Assembly (NCBI GenBank): GCA_030035585.1
Contig: CM057465.1
Coordinates: forward strand, 27,360,001 to 27,424,000
DNA: 64,000 nt
Reading direction: 5' to 3'
Origin: Dugong dugon
Lineage: Eukaryota; Chordata; Mammalia; Sirenia; Dugongidae
In this document: positions 23,085 to 33,577 of the stretch, piece after piece
Numbering within the stretch: the stretch's first letter is position 1
How the letters are laid out: every line of letters begins with the position of its first letter
The notes under the pieces: generated by a model
Databases searched by the model: none
What the model was told of the DNA's origin: nothing
Seen by the model: only the letters and a program-made list of their open reading frames with translations
Made by a program: the position numbers and the translations under genes

Positions 23085-23262
23085 GGAGCATGGGTGATGC
23101 AAGTAGTTTGTGACTGACTGCTAACCAAAAGGTTAGTGGTTCAAACTCACCCAGCAACTGAGTGTAAGAAAAGACCTGGCAATCTGCTTCTATAAATATT
23201 ACAGTGAAGAAAAACCTATGAAGCAGTTCTACTCCATAACATACAGAGTCATCATGAGTCAG
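23085..23262 (+). repeat. AfroSINE, 3' truncated
   Basis: GGAGCATGGGTGATGCAAGT head, AGTGGTTCAAACTCACCC, CAATCTGCTTCTATAAATAT, ending CATCATGAGTCA exactly where the right inverted-repeat arm starts. Confidence 0.88.
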
Positions 23263-23489
23263 GGGACTCCCAAACTGGTGACTGGTATCCGCCTATTTGA
23301 CAACCTGAAGGACGATGTCCTTTTAACTTGTGAGATCTGACCTAGCTCTGGGTGGTTAGGGTCATAGAAAGACGTGTTACATGGGCAGTTGATGTCAGAA
23401 CTGAAGTAGCAAGTGGGGATTTTTTTAAATTTGCTCACCTCTTAATGTTCACTGCTTTTTAGTCCTATGTTGCAGCTAACAACAACAAC

Positions 23490-23990
23490 AACATCTCTCA
23501 GGAATCCAAGACAAATACCAAGTTTTTTTGGGTAAACTTAATGTAAACTCCATAGGAGGAAAACCAGGAGACTAGTGTCCAGGAAGTGAAATGAAGGAAG
23601 TGTCTTAAAGAGAGATTGGGGTAGTGCTATTGAGAGGTCTTGCAAGATCGGAACTCTGAGTGAGCATTGGTTTTGGCAGCATGGGGATTATTACTGTGTT
23701 TGAGAGAAGATCAGTCTTAGTCACATAGAGGGGACAGACCTAAATAGAAAGGGTTGAAGAAGAAATTAGAAGTATGGAAGTGGAATCGTTTACTTTGGAC
23801 AATTACTTTAAGTTTTGCTGTGAAGGGAAGCGCTCAGTACATGGAAGCTGGGATAATGTAGGCTCATATAGTTCCATTGTCCACTGGGAATTTCAGAGAG
23901 GTGGGGAAATTTGTTACTGTATGAAATGATTGGGAGAGTTTCTTATTCTGTGGAGAATTAAGAGTATGATGTTGTGTTATGTAGAATTAA
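23490..23990 (-). repeat. LINE-2, antisense, right part
   Basis: Continues the L2 at 20890-22177: GGAAAACCAGGAGACTAGTG, GAAGGAAGTGTCTTAAAGAG, AGTTTTGCTGTGAAGGGAAG are in L2-complement order. It shows the intervening block is an insertion. Confidence 0.7.
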
Positions 23991-25694
23991 ACTCCTTATT
24001 GATTCTATGAAAGCCTATAGAAAATCATAAATGCAGATCACAGCTAAGAAAATTGTAACATTTAAAAGAAAACAAATAAAAATGTAAGGTTTCTTGGCTA
24101 ATAACTTTATGTAGGCTCTTAGATAAATCACTCTCAAATGCTATAGTAACTAAAAATTGTACTTTACCCAATACATATTAATAAGAAATGTGTGTCAACT
24201 GAATAACATGTCAGCCGACAAGTCCAATCAAATATTAAAAGTTTAAGGTTGGAAATCTCTGGTGCAAATTTTTATAGATGTATTGTCCCTTGTTCAAAAA
24301 ACAATCCTAGGCAGCTTACAAAAATATATACATAATTATAAAATAATAAACAAGGAAAATTAAGGTAAAGAAATGGATGGGGACAGGGTGGGGGCAAGAC
24401 TTCTCACAGTATATATTTTAATTTCCTTTTTATTTTTGAACTATGTAAACGTATCGTCTAACCAAAACATCAAATAAAGAAAGAATAAATAATCTGGAGT
24501 TTCAATCTAAAGCAGAGGAGACAGATAATGACCAGGTCCCCGCAGATAGGCTGAGGGCAGTATTTTAGATCTGCTTTGCCAGAGGCGAACTATCAAGGTA
24601 TGAGCTCTATGATGGCTGGGTGGAGGCAGTCTAAATAGATAAAGAGGGAGCCAATGACCAGGACCTAATAAAACATATGGACAATATTTCAGAATAGGGA
24701 AAATGGACATAATTATCTCAGAACATGATGTCAGCAAGCAAACATATATATAAAAAGACAATGTTCTATGACCACCCATGTTAGAGCAGGAGTTTTTTGC
24801 TCTATTCTTTGGTTTTAAATTTTTTCTCTGAGTATAAAGACCAGTTTGGTACATGTTAGATTACATTCCTGAAAGAAAAAAAGTGCATTCTGCAGAAGCC
24901 AGAAACAAGGGCAAAGGGCACTATTCTGAAAGTGGGTGATTCCTCCATCACAACCAGGTTAGGTTACTATTCTCAATTTTGATTCATGTTTTACCCAGCA
25001 TTTTCTTGGCCATCCGAGATAGGTCACCTTTCTCTTGACTGTTTAATTTCTGATATTTTTACATTTCTCAGAACCTCCAACTCAAGACCTTATCTAATAA
25101 TTGAACTGCTTTGCTTCCCAAACAAACAAGCATCATCTCCTATATTTCCTATTTATTTTTAATGGGACAAGCACTATCCTATGTGAAACTAAGGCTCAAA
25201 ACCATTACTCTTTACTAATGCTTTTCCCAATTCACAGAAGCATTTTTTAATTCTATCTCTAGAATAACTCTAGCTTCTGTCCTGCTTTACCATGTCTACA
25301 GCCAACAACTTATTGTGCTGCGCTATTACAATATTACTACGATAGCTGCCTTCTTGGCCTTCAAGATCTCAGCTTCTCAAGAATTGTGAAGAGTTTGAGA
25401 TTTTACCCTACTTGCAAGCTAACAGGTTAGTCTGCCACAGTTTCATGATTGGTATCGAAAGTCATGAGACTCCTGGGTCAGAGACAAATGACTTTCTGAC
25501 TCATAGCATAGAAAGCTCCATGAGCTTCATGTTTGCATTGATTTCCCTTGTCCTCCACGCCCAGAAGCCCAGGTAAGTTTTTATCATAGCTGAGGAACCC
25601 CAAGCTTAGGAAACCCCAATCTTTAAAATGGATTTCTTCCCCTTTAAAATCTTCCCTCTGTTTCAAGGTAAACACTATTTTTATCTTCCAAGAC
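23991..25694. other. Unassigned upstream sequence
   Basis: About 24260-24485 resembles the end of an old interspersed repeat (GGTGGGGGCAAGACTTCTCA, then AATAAAG), unnamed. The rest shows nothing recognisable. Confidence 0.5.
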
Positions 25695-25704
25695 TTTGCT
25701 ATAC

Positions 25705-25928
25705 TATGACCACCACCACCACCACCAGTTGCTACCGAGTCAATTTCAACTCGTGGCTATTTCATGTGTGTCAGAGTAGAATTGTATTCCATAGGGTTTT
25801 CACTAGCTGATTTTTTTGGAAGTAGATCACCAGGCCTTTCTTTCAAGGCACCTCTGGGTGGACTCAAACCTGCAACCTTTCAGTTAGCAGCAGAGTGTGT
25901 TAACAGTTTACACAAACCAGAGACTCTC
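25705..25928 (-). repeat. AfroSINE, full-length
   Basis: CCACCACCACCACCACCAG, a mutated (CAA)n-type end, then AGTTGCTACCGAGTC to AACCAGAGACTCT. Target duplication TTTGCTATAC / TTTGCTATAT (25695-25704, 25929-25938). Confidence 0.93.
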
Positions 25929-26119
25929 TTTGCTATATTAATGTCCTTGAGAAGATAGTCTGGGACAAAAGCTGTCAATGCCTCTGCTCAGAAGACCTGC
26001 AGAAATGCAGAACATCCATGGAGAATTTTCTCCCAACACAATCTTTCACCTTTACAGTGAACCACCAAAATAATTTTTTACTTTTAAAAAACTCTTTATG
26101 TTTTACTAAAATACCTGTA

Positions 26120-26832
26120 CTGGTTCTCTATATATTATTCAAAATATAAACTCCTTCGCAGAGCATTGAAGGCTCTTCAACTCCAGTCTCCCAGTCATCC
26201 CTTATAATATTAATTTCTAAGACTTCCCAACATGTACCACCTATGTCAGCCAATATGAGCTTTTTTACTTTATTCCATTTTTACCAGCTCTACACTTCTA
26301 TTCCTTCCAGTCTCCCTGTCTCAAATGCTCTCCCCATATTAACAACTTTACTGATACAATCAGATCAATTATTTCAAGCCTTAACTCAAATAATACCTCT
26401 CACAAAAGACCTTTTAAAAATAGATCTCTTTCTTCTGCTGAACTTTTATAGCACTTTTTCCCCTTATAACTCAATTTTAGCCCTCTCTGTTAAAATTAGT
26501 TATCTATTTGTATTTTTTCTCTACTAGCATGTAAGCATGGAGCCTTGGTGGTACAGTCGTTAAGAGCTACGGTGAGTTATGGCTGCTAATCAAAAGGTCA
26601 GCAGTTCGAGTCTACCATCTGTTCCTTGGAAACCCTGTGGGGCAGTTCTACTCTATCCTATAGGGTCACTATAAGTCAGAATCGACTCGACGGCAACAGA
26701 TTTGAGTTTTTTGTTTGTTTGTTTGGGTTTTTTTTTTTTAGCATATAAGCAACCAAGATCTATATTTCTGCAAGTTTGTGTCTCTCATACCATAAACTTT
26801 GTCTAATAGGTACTGAGTGAATGAAAAATATA
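26120..26832 (+). repeat. LINE-2 3' end, split by an AfroSINE
   Basis: Decayed L2: GGCTCTTCAACTCCAGTCTC, GTCTCCCTGTCTCAAATGCT, AGCATGTAAGC | SINE | AGCATATAAGC, ending AGGTACTGAGTGAATGAA. Confidence 0.7.
26538..26738 (+). repeat. AfroSINE, deletion subfamily
   Basis: GGAGCCTTGGTGGTACAGTC head, CTGTTCCTTGGAAACCCTGT across the deletion, AATCGACTCGACGGCAACAG, TTGTTTG tail. Target duplication TAGCATGTAAGC / TAGCATATAAGC. Confidence 0.95.
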
Positions 26833-27472
26833 GATAAATATTATGATTTCTGTATTTTCCAAAGAAATTTCTAGAGAGAGAAGAGGGTATTATTTTGAAA
26901 AACAATATTTTATCAGCAAAACAACTGCTCCCTAACTCACCAACTTTTTCTCATCATCACCATAACTAGAGATGTATTTCAGACTTTCTAGTTGTCTCGG
27001 CACAAAACCCAGTGCTTCCTATTATTAAACCTTCTGTAATATTTTAACCTCATGTGAAAGTAGCAAATCAAAACCAAAAACTGCATTCTGGCTTGTCAAC
27101 ATCCCTCTTTTTATCTGTTTTATCTCTCGACTAAAATCCTTTTCCAACTTTCCTAAAGGTCTGACATCCTTTGAGTGCTTTTATGTTATCATTGCTGTTC
27201 ATGAAGTCACCTTCCACAATCCAGCCCTCCCAAGAGGAGGGAAGGTTCCAATTAAGTTAACAGACAGATCAGAATAACACAATGTTTTCAAGAATGAAAA
27301 GTTCACAACTTTTTTTTTCCCCAGAAACAGTAACATACAAGGCAACTCAGCTAGCAGGGAAGACGAGATGGCATCATCAGAGAGACTGTGAGGTAAAGGG
27401 TCAAAACAAGGGAGACAATGAGCTATCTGAAGAGAGGTGCAAACCAAAGACTGGGAAAAACCACCTGCTTTA
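26833..27472. other. Unassigned upstream sequence
   Basis: No recognised repeat or coding region. Confidence 0.6.
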
Positions 27473-27480
27473 TCTTCACA

Positions 27481-27683
27481 GGAATCAATGAGTTGTGCAA
27501 ATAGCTAACACACTTGGCTGATAACCAAAAGGTTGGAAGTTCAAGACTACCCAACGGCATGTGGAAGAAAGGCCTGGCAATTTACTCCAAAAAAATCAGC
27601 CACTGAAAACCCTATGGAGCAGTTATACTCTGGCATACATGGAGTATTCATGAGTCAGAACAGACTGAACAGTAACTGATTTG
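27481..27683 (+). repeat. AfroSINE, old, full-length
   Basis: Decayed head, GGTTGGAAGTTCAAGACTAC, GAAGAAAGGCCTGGCAATTT, GAGTCAGAACAGACTGAACA. Target duplication TCTTCACA (27473-27480, 27684-27691). Confidence 0.9.
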
Positions 27684-27747
27684 TCTTCACAAACTTCTGG
27701 GTTTGGAAGTAAGAATCTGCTTTTTATTAACTCAGAGACTTTTGTTC

Positions 27748-27912
27748 TTTTGTTTATTCAAAAAATATTTATTAAGTACCTACTAAGCGCTAGGTTCTTG
27801 GTATTCAGTAGGGAACAAAACAAATGTAGCCCCAGCCCTAGTGGAGTTTGCAAACTAGCAGGGCACATAGACAAAATAAAAAACCAACAAATAAATTCAT
27901 ACTTACGAATTA
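27748..27912 (-). repeat. LINE-2 3' end, antisense
   Basis: TTATTCAAAAAATATTTATT, AAGTACCTACTAAGCGCTAG, GGGAACAAAACAAATG, CCCTAGTGGAGTTTGCAAAC: the standard L2 terminus. Confidence 0.88.
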
Positions 27913-27913
27913 T

Positions 27914-29740
27914 GATGATGAAGTAAAAGAGCTGAAAAAAAGATTTCAAAGGGTGGCTCTAGAAGACAAAGTAAAGTATTACAATGAAATGTGCAAAGAC
28001 CTGGAGTTAGAAAACCAAAAGGAAGAATAGGCTCGACATTTTTCAAGCTGAAAGAACTGAAGGAAAAAATTCAAGCCTCAAGTTGCAATATTGAAGGATT
28101 CTATTGGCAAAATATTGAATGGTGCAGGAAACATCAAAGAAGATAGAAGGAATACATAGAGTCACTGTCCCAAAAGAATTGGTTGATGTTCAACCATTTT
28201 AGGAGGTAGCATATGATCAAGAACCGATGGTATTGAAGGAAGAAGTCCAAGCTGTACTGAAGGCACTGGTGAAAAACAAGGCTCCAGGAATTGACTGAAT
28301 ACCAGTTGAGATGTTTTAACAAATGGATGCAACACTGGAAGAGCTCACTCGCTATGTCAGGAAATTTGGAAGACAGCTACCTGGCCAGTCAAACAGAAGA
28401 GATCCATATTTGTGCCCATTCCAAAGAAAGGTATTCCAACAGAATGTGGAAACTATCCAACAATATCATTAATATCACAAGCCAGTAATATTTTGCTGAA
28501 GATAATTCAAGAATGATTGTAGTAGAACATCACTAGGAAACTGCCAGAAGTTCAAGCCAGATTCAGAAAAGGGCATGGAATGAGGGATATCATTGCTGAT
28601 GTCAGATGGATCCTGGCTGAAAGCAGAGAACACCAGAAAAATATTTACCTGTGTTTTATTGACTATGCAAAGACATTCAACTGTGTGGATCATAACAAAT
28701 TATGGATAACATTTCAAGGAATGGGAATTCCAGAACACTTAATTTGCTTATGAGGAACCTGTACATAGTCCAAGAGGCAATTTTCAAACAAGGGGATTCT
28801 ATGTGGTTTAAAATCAGGAAAGGTGTGTGTCAGGGTTGTATCCTTTCACCATACTTATTTAATCTGTATGCTGAGCAAATAATCCAAGAAGCTGGACTAT
28901 ATGAAGAAGAATGAGGCATCAGGATTGGAGGGAGATTCATTAATAACTTGTGATATAGAGATGACACAACCTTGCTTGAAGAAAGTGAAGAGGACTTGCA
29001 GCACTTACTAGTGAAGATCAAAGACTACAGCTTTCAATATGGACTATGCCTGAACATAAATAAAACAAAAATTCTCACAACTGGACCAATAAGCAACATC
29101 ATGAGAAGTGGCGAAGAAAGTGAAGCTGACAAGGATTTCATTTTATTGAATCCACCATCAACACCCATGGAAGCAGCAGTTAGGAAATCAAATGATGTAT
29201 TGTGTTGGGAAAATCTGTTGTGAAAGACCTCTTTATAGTGTTAAAAAGCAAAGATGTCCCTTTGATCAATAAGGTGCTCCTGACCTAAGCCATAGTATTT
29301 TCAACCATCTTATATGCATGTGATAGCTGGATAATGAAAAAAGAAGATCGAAGAAAAAGTGATCCATTTGAATTGTAGTGTTGGCAAAGAATGTTGACTA
29401 TACCATGGACTGCCAGAAGAATGAACAAATCCATCTTGGAGGAAGTACAGCCAGAATGCTCCTTAGAAGCAAGAATAGCATGACTTCATCTTGCTTACTT
29501 TGGACACTTCATAAGAAAAGATCAATTGCTAAAGAAGGACATCATGCTTAGTAACATAGAAGGCCAGCAAAAACCAGGGGAACCCTCCATGAGATGGAAT
29601 GACACAATTCCTGCAACAATTAGCTCAAACATACCAATGCTTGTGAAGACGGCACAGGACCGGGCAATGTTTCGTTCTATTATACATAAAGGTCACCATG
29701 AGTCAGAGCCGACTCAGTGGCAAATAACAACAAAAATAGA
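27914..29740 (+). mobile_element. RTE LINE, 5' truncated, 1.8 kb
   Basis: Covers the region after the endonuclease domain, the whole reverse transcriptase and the 3' end, finishing GAGCCGACTCAGTGGCAAAT then AACAACAA. The catalytic motif region reads YRDDTT in place of YADDTT and stops fall through the frame, so it is dead. The longest open remnants are about 28702-28914 (WFKIRKGVCQGCILSPYLF) and 28972-29223. Confidence 0.93.
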
Positions 29741-30860
29741 CACATAAACTACAAGTATCAGCAGAGGGAGATATTAGAAAATTTTACAAAATAGAGGAAA
29801 TCTCATGAGAAGTTCAGCATCCTTTTCCTCTTCATTCCTTGTTAGTCCCTCATCTGAGTTTCTGTATGATGGCAAGATCTCACTAATTCATATGCTGATA
29901 ATTAGGGATTTTACATTTGTTCTGTGAAGCAAATGAAGAATGTAATCAAAATGCAAGGAAGCAGAATCTTTAATTTAATTAAGGAAATCTGTTGTTCCTG
30001 AGCAGCTTTAACTACATACATTTGCATATAATTATTGTGTTGATTACAAATGTCTTGGATTTACTCATTAAAGCAAGCCAAGTAAGGCCTTATGACCTTC
30101 ATATACTTGTTTTTCTTGACAAAATTTGCCATAAATAAGGCATGCCACTAACTGATACTTTTTCTTAGTACAAATTAGCATTTGTTATGTAACCAGCCCT
30201 AAATTGACCTGTTTTCCTTTAGTAGCTTTTGATAATTTTATACTTTCTGTCATTTTCCAGAAGGTAGTGGATCCAATTAAGGTGAACTCTTTTATGGTTA
30301 AATGACTTCTGTAATAGTTATAATCTGATAAAGATTGAAAGTGTGTTCAAGATGTAATTTTTCTTCTTTTATTAATCTGCCAAGGCTTCCTTTTTATAAT
30401 CCTCAAGTCTATTCCCACATCTTTGATTCCATATGCCTGGAGCCCCATGAGGGCCCCATATGATTCTGTACATACTTTAAAAAAAAACGAAGATTTGCCT
30501 TTGTTCTGTACTTCATGGGAGGAGATAAGTTGTTAAAAGAGTAATGCAAGTCTTACTTAGCACAGAAACCCTGCAGTCAGGCATCCCATTAGGCAAAAAG
30601 TCCCAAATTTGGCCCTGAATGACTCACATGTTTTATTAATCTTGAATGATAATCTCAGTGTCTTACTCGATGGATGGTTTCAGATCATCGCTAGAGTATG
30701 TCCTTTTCAGATCATTTCATAAAACATTTTAAAATTTATAATATTATCATTAGATAAGTTTTGAGCACTATTAAAGGATACTGATCAAAAAAGATAAAAT
30801 CATGACTCCCATACAGATATCAAATGAACATGTGTTAAAGATTTTATTTAACTCTATCAA
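29741..30860. other. Unassigned upstream sequence
   Basis: Single-copy-looking DNA. 29970-30135 contains TTAATTAA, an octamer-type ATTTGCAT and TAATTA close together. Confidence 0.55.
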
Positions 30861-30873
30861 TTGGTAAGAAATT

Positions 30874-31091
30874 GGAGTTCCTGGGTAGGGTAAATGGCTG
30901 CATGCTTCACTAGTAACAGAAAGGTTGGCAGTTTTCAAACCTACCCAGAGGTGTCTCGGAAGAAAGGCCTGGCAATCTGCTTGCAAAAGTTCACAGCCTT
31001 TAAAACTCCATGAAATGCAGTTCTACTCTACACACATGGGGATCCCCATGAGTTGGAATCAACTCGATGGCAACTGGCTTGGCTTGTTTTT
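30874..31091 (+). repeat. AfroSINE, full-length, old
   Basis: GGAGTTCCTGGGTAGGGTAA, GGAAGAAAGGCCTGGCAATC, GGAATCAACTCGATGGCAAC. Target duplication around TTGGTAA-GAAA / TTGGTAAAAC. Confidence 0.93.
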
Positions 31092-31424
31092 TTGGTAAAA
31101 CATTACAAGCAGTTCAAATGAGAATCTAAAGTTTATAGGGCAAGAATATTGAAATGAATATGCAAATGGAGGCAAAACCAGGTACTTCTACAGTGGGGTG
31201 GGAAGTCAGTGGAATCTCCACTGGACTGGATTTATTTGTATTGCTATCAGTTATCTACAATTTACAGAGTTATAAAATAGCTCAAAGGCAATGAAAGGCC
31301 CACAGGCTCCATAAAATCAGAATCAGATAACCCAGAAAGGTATGTTCTAAAGAATGCAGTTTTCTATTGAAGAAAAATTTTTCCCTACAGCACAAATGGA
31401 GCATATACTTTTCTCTGTCATTCC

Positions 31425-31605
31425 CACACTCATTCATCCACAATTATGTATTGAAATATTTTGGTATGCCTGAGACAATGCTAGTCTCTAGGGGAGCCAG
31501 AAGTGAATCATACATAGTCCCTGTCCTCAAAAAGCTTAAAATATCACAGGTAGAGACATATGTGCAAACAAATGAGGGCAACAAAGTGACAGAAGGGTTA
31601 TAATA
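31425..31605 (-). repeat. LINE-2 3' end, antisense
   Basis: CACTCATTCATCCACAATTA, CAATGCTAGTCTCTAGGGGA, TCCCTGTCCTCAAAAAGCTT follow the L2 complement. Confidence 0.8.
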
Positions 31606-31615
31606 AAGGTTTATA

Positions 31616-31795
31616 CAGACCCTCAACAGGATGGATTGACACAGTGGCTGCAATTATCAGCTCAAGCATAACACTGATTGTGAGGATGGCACAGGATTGT
31701 AAGGATGATGCAGGACTAAGTAGTGGTTCGTTCTGTTGTACACACAGTTGCTATGAGTTGGAACCGACTTGACGGCACCTAAAAACAACAACAGA
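31616..31795 (+). mobile_element. RTE LINE 3' end fragment
   Basis: ACCCTCAACAGGATGGATTG, CAGTGGCTGCAATTATCAGC, TTGGAACCGACTTGACGGCA, CCTAAAAACAACAAC. A small internal duplication (GGCACAGGATTGTAAGGATG / ATGCAGGACTAAG) is present. Confidence 0.9.
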
Positions 31796-31834
31796 ACACA
31801 GTGGATACAGAAACAATGAGTAACATTCAGTAAA

Positions 31835-32250
31835 CAGAATTGTTCTAAATGCCTTTTACGTGATTGTTTCCTTTCAGCCTCATAGCCCCACAAAAAAAAA
31901 AAAAAAAAAAGAACCAAACCCGTTGTCGTCGACTCATTCCGACTCATAGCAATCCTATAGGACAGAGTAGAACTGCCCCAGAGGATTTCCAAGGAGCAGC
32001 TGGTAGATTCAAACTGCTGACTTTTTGGTTAGCAGCTGAGCTCTTAACCACTGCGCCACCAGGGCTCCATAGCCCCATGCAGTAGGTAGGTACAATTACT
32101 AACCCCATTTTACGTATGAAGAAACTGAGGCACAGAGTAATTAAAAGAATTTATCCAAGATCTCACGGATCATAAGTGGTAGAGCTGGAATTTACACCTA
32201 AGTATGATTCCATAGCTCATACTTCCATCTCTATACTATAAAATTCTCCC
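31835..32250 (+). repeat. MIR SINE, split by an AfroSINE
   Basis: The right piece is clear: CAGTAGGTAGGTACAATTAC, CCCCATTTTACGTATGAAGA, ACTGAGGCACAGAGTAATTA, TAGAGCTGGAATTTACACC. The left piece (31835-31890) is the 5' MIR part. Confidence 0.88.
31891..32067 (-). repeat. AfroSINE, deletion subfamily
   Basis: A18 run, CCAAACCCGTTGTCGTCGAC, TTTCCAAGGAGCAGCTGG at the deletion, GCGCCACCAGGGCTC. Perfect target duplication CATAGCCCCA (31881-31890, 32068-32077). Confidence 0.95.
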
Positions 32251-32554
32251 AAAGGACAGGGCAGTTGGCTCTACCTTGGGTAAAACATGTGGGTGGAAAG
32301 CTGGAGGAGGAGATGAGCTGAATTTTGAAAAGATGACAAGTTCATCTACAGTTTGGGACCGGGGATCTCCAGAAAGAAAGATCCACATGAACCAATCCAC
32401 GAAGGTCTGTATTGCTAGGAAGAGGCCAGATCATGAAGAGTCTCTTAGGCCAACCTAAAAATTCATCTATGGTGAATGGAGAGCTGCCAAAAAGTTCAAG
32501 GCTAGGGAAAGCAATGATCCATTTTCCTTTTTAGGAAGAACTGTAGCCTTTTTC

Positions 32555-32745
32555 TGTATGTGTGTAGTGAAATATATATAACAAAACCTTTGCCATTTCA
32601 ACTATTTTTATGTGCACAATTTAGTGATGTTAATTACATTCACCTTATTATGCAACCACCAACAATACCTCTTTCCAAATATTTTCATCACCCTTAACAG
32701 AAACTCAGCACCCCTTAAGCAATACCTCTCCATCTTTTAATAGCA
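32555..32745 (-). repeat. Old L1 3' region fragment, antisense
   Basis: TATATATAACAAAACCTTTG, CATTTCAACTATTTTTATG, TGTGCACAATTTAGTGATGT, TATGCAACCACCAAC, CTTAACAGAAACTCAGCACC: the L1M antisense signature. Confidence 0.8.
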
Positions 32746-32827
32746 ATGTGGACAACAGATTAGAGATTGTGATAATCATTAAGAAACTGCAAGTGTAGAG
32801 CAAGCAAGAGATAATAAAGATGTAAAC

Positions 32828-33032
32828 CAAACCAAAAAACCAAACCTGTTGCCACTGAGTCAATTCCAACTCATAGTGACCCTATAGGACAGAGTAGAAC
32901 TGCCCTATAGGGTTTCGAAGGCTGTAATCTTTATGGAAGCAGATTGCCACCTCTTTCTCTTGCAGAGTGGCTAGTGGGTTCAAACCTTTTGGTCAGCAGT
33001 CAAGCACTTAACCACTGAGCAACCAGAGCTCC
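32828..33032 (-). repeat. AfroSINE, full-length
   Basis: AACCAAACCAAAAAACCAAA tail, GGCTGTAATCTTTATGGAAG middle, GAGCAACCAGAGCTCC end. Target duplication GATGTAAAC / GATCTAAAC. Confidence 0.94.
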
Positions 33033-33085
33033 ATGATCTAAACAAATGCATCAGTATATCAGTATTGGAAATTTAGAGAGGAACA

Positions 33086-33130
33086 CTCACACACACACAC
33101 ACACACAAACACAAACACACACATACACAC
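33086..33130. repeat. (CA)n microsatellite
   Basis: CA dinucleotides with AAAC interruptions. Confidence 0.97.
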
Positions 33131-33577
33131 TGTGAAGGAAGTCAGGTTGACAGAACTCAGACATAGGGCTATTGGGGACCAATGATTTTAAGATGATTTA
33201 TAATAATGTTGCTATTTTAAATTACTGCAGAGATGTGATATCATTTACAGAGATAGAAAAAAAAAAGTGAGGAGAAACAGATTTGGAAGAAAGATGACCT
33301 CAGTTATGGACCAGTTGAGTTTTTGGTGAAAACATTCCAAAGGTTGGACACGTAGAACAGGAGCTCAGGGGAAAAGTGTAAACAGTGACCCAGATTCATG
33401 AATCTCGTATAGAAAGGAGGTAGTCAAAACCACGAGGTGGAATGACATTACCTTGGATAGGCAGAGAAGTCAGAAGAGAAAAGACAAAGGAAAGAATGTT
33501 GTGGCATCAACAACTCCTTCTTAACAACACTGGAAGCTAGAAGACAATAGGGGAATGGCTTCAAAGTTCTTGTCTTT

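Larger units (their letters stand above)
22178..23469. mobile_element. LTR-like insertion bounded by ~210-bp inverted repeats
   Basis: A ~1.29-kb block interrupts an antisense L2. Its first ~217 bp (22178-22394) and last ~207 bp (23263-23469) are reverse complements of each other at roughly 85% identity by eye. Both ends read CATAGGACTAAAAAGCAGTG from outside in. The interior, read on the minus strand, has a retroviral-LTR look with AATAAA (complement at about 22832-22838) and GAACTCACAG-like sequence near 22630-22640. A T27 run (23038-23064) and an AfroSINE lie next to the right arm. No protein-coding frame is credible. Confidence 0.7.
32255..33570 (-). repeat. LINE-2, antisense, interrupted
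   Basis: L2 complement pieces at 32255-32530 (AGATGAGCTGAATTTTGAAA, GGCCAGATCATGAAGAGTCT), 32760-32826 and 33050-33570 (CCTCAGTTATGGACCAGTTG-like, AGGAGCTCAGGGGAAAAGTG). It is broken by old L1, an AfroSINE and a CA repeat. Confidence 0.65.
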
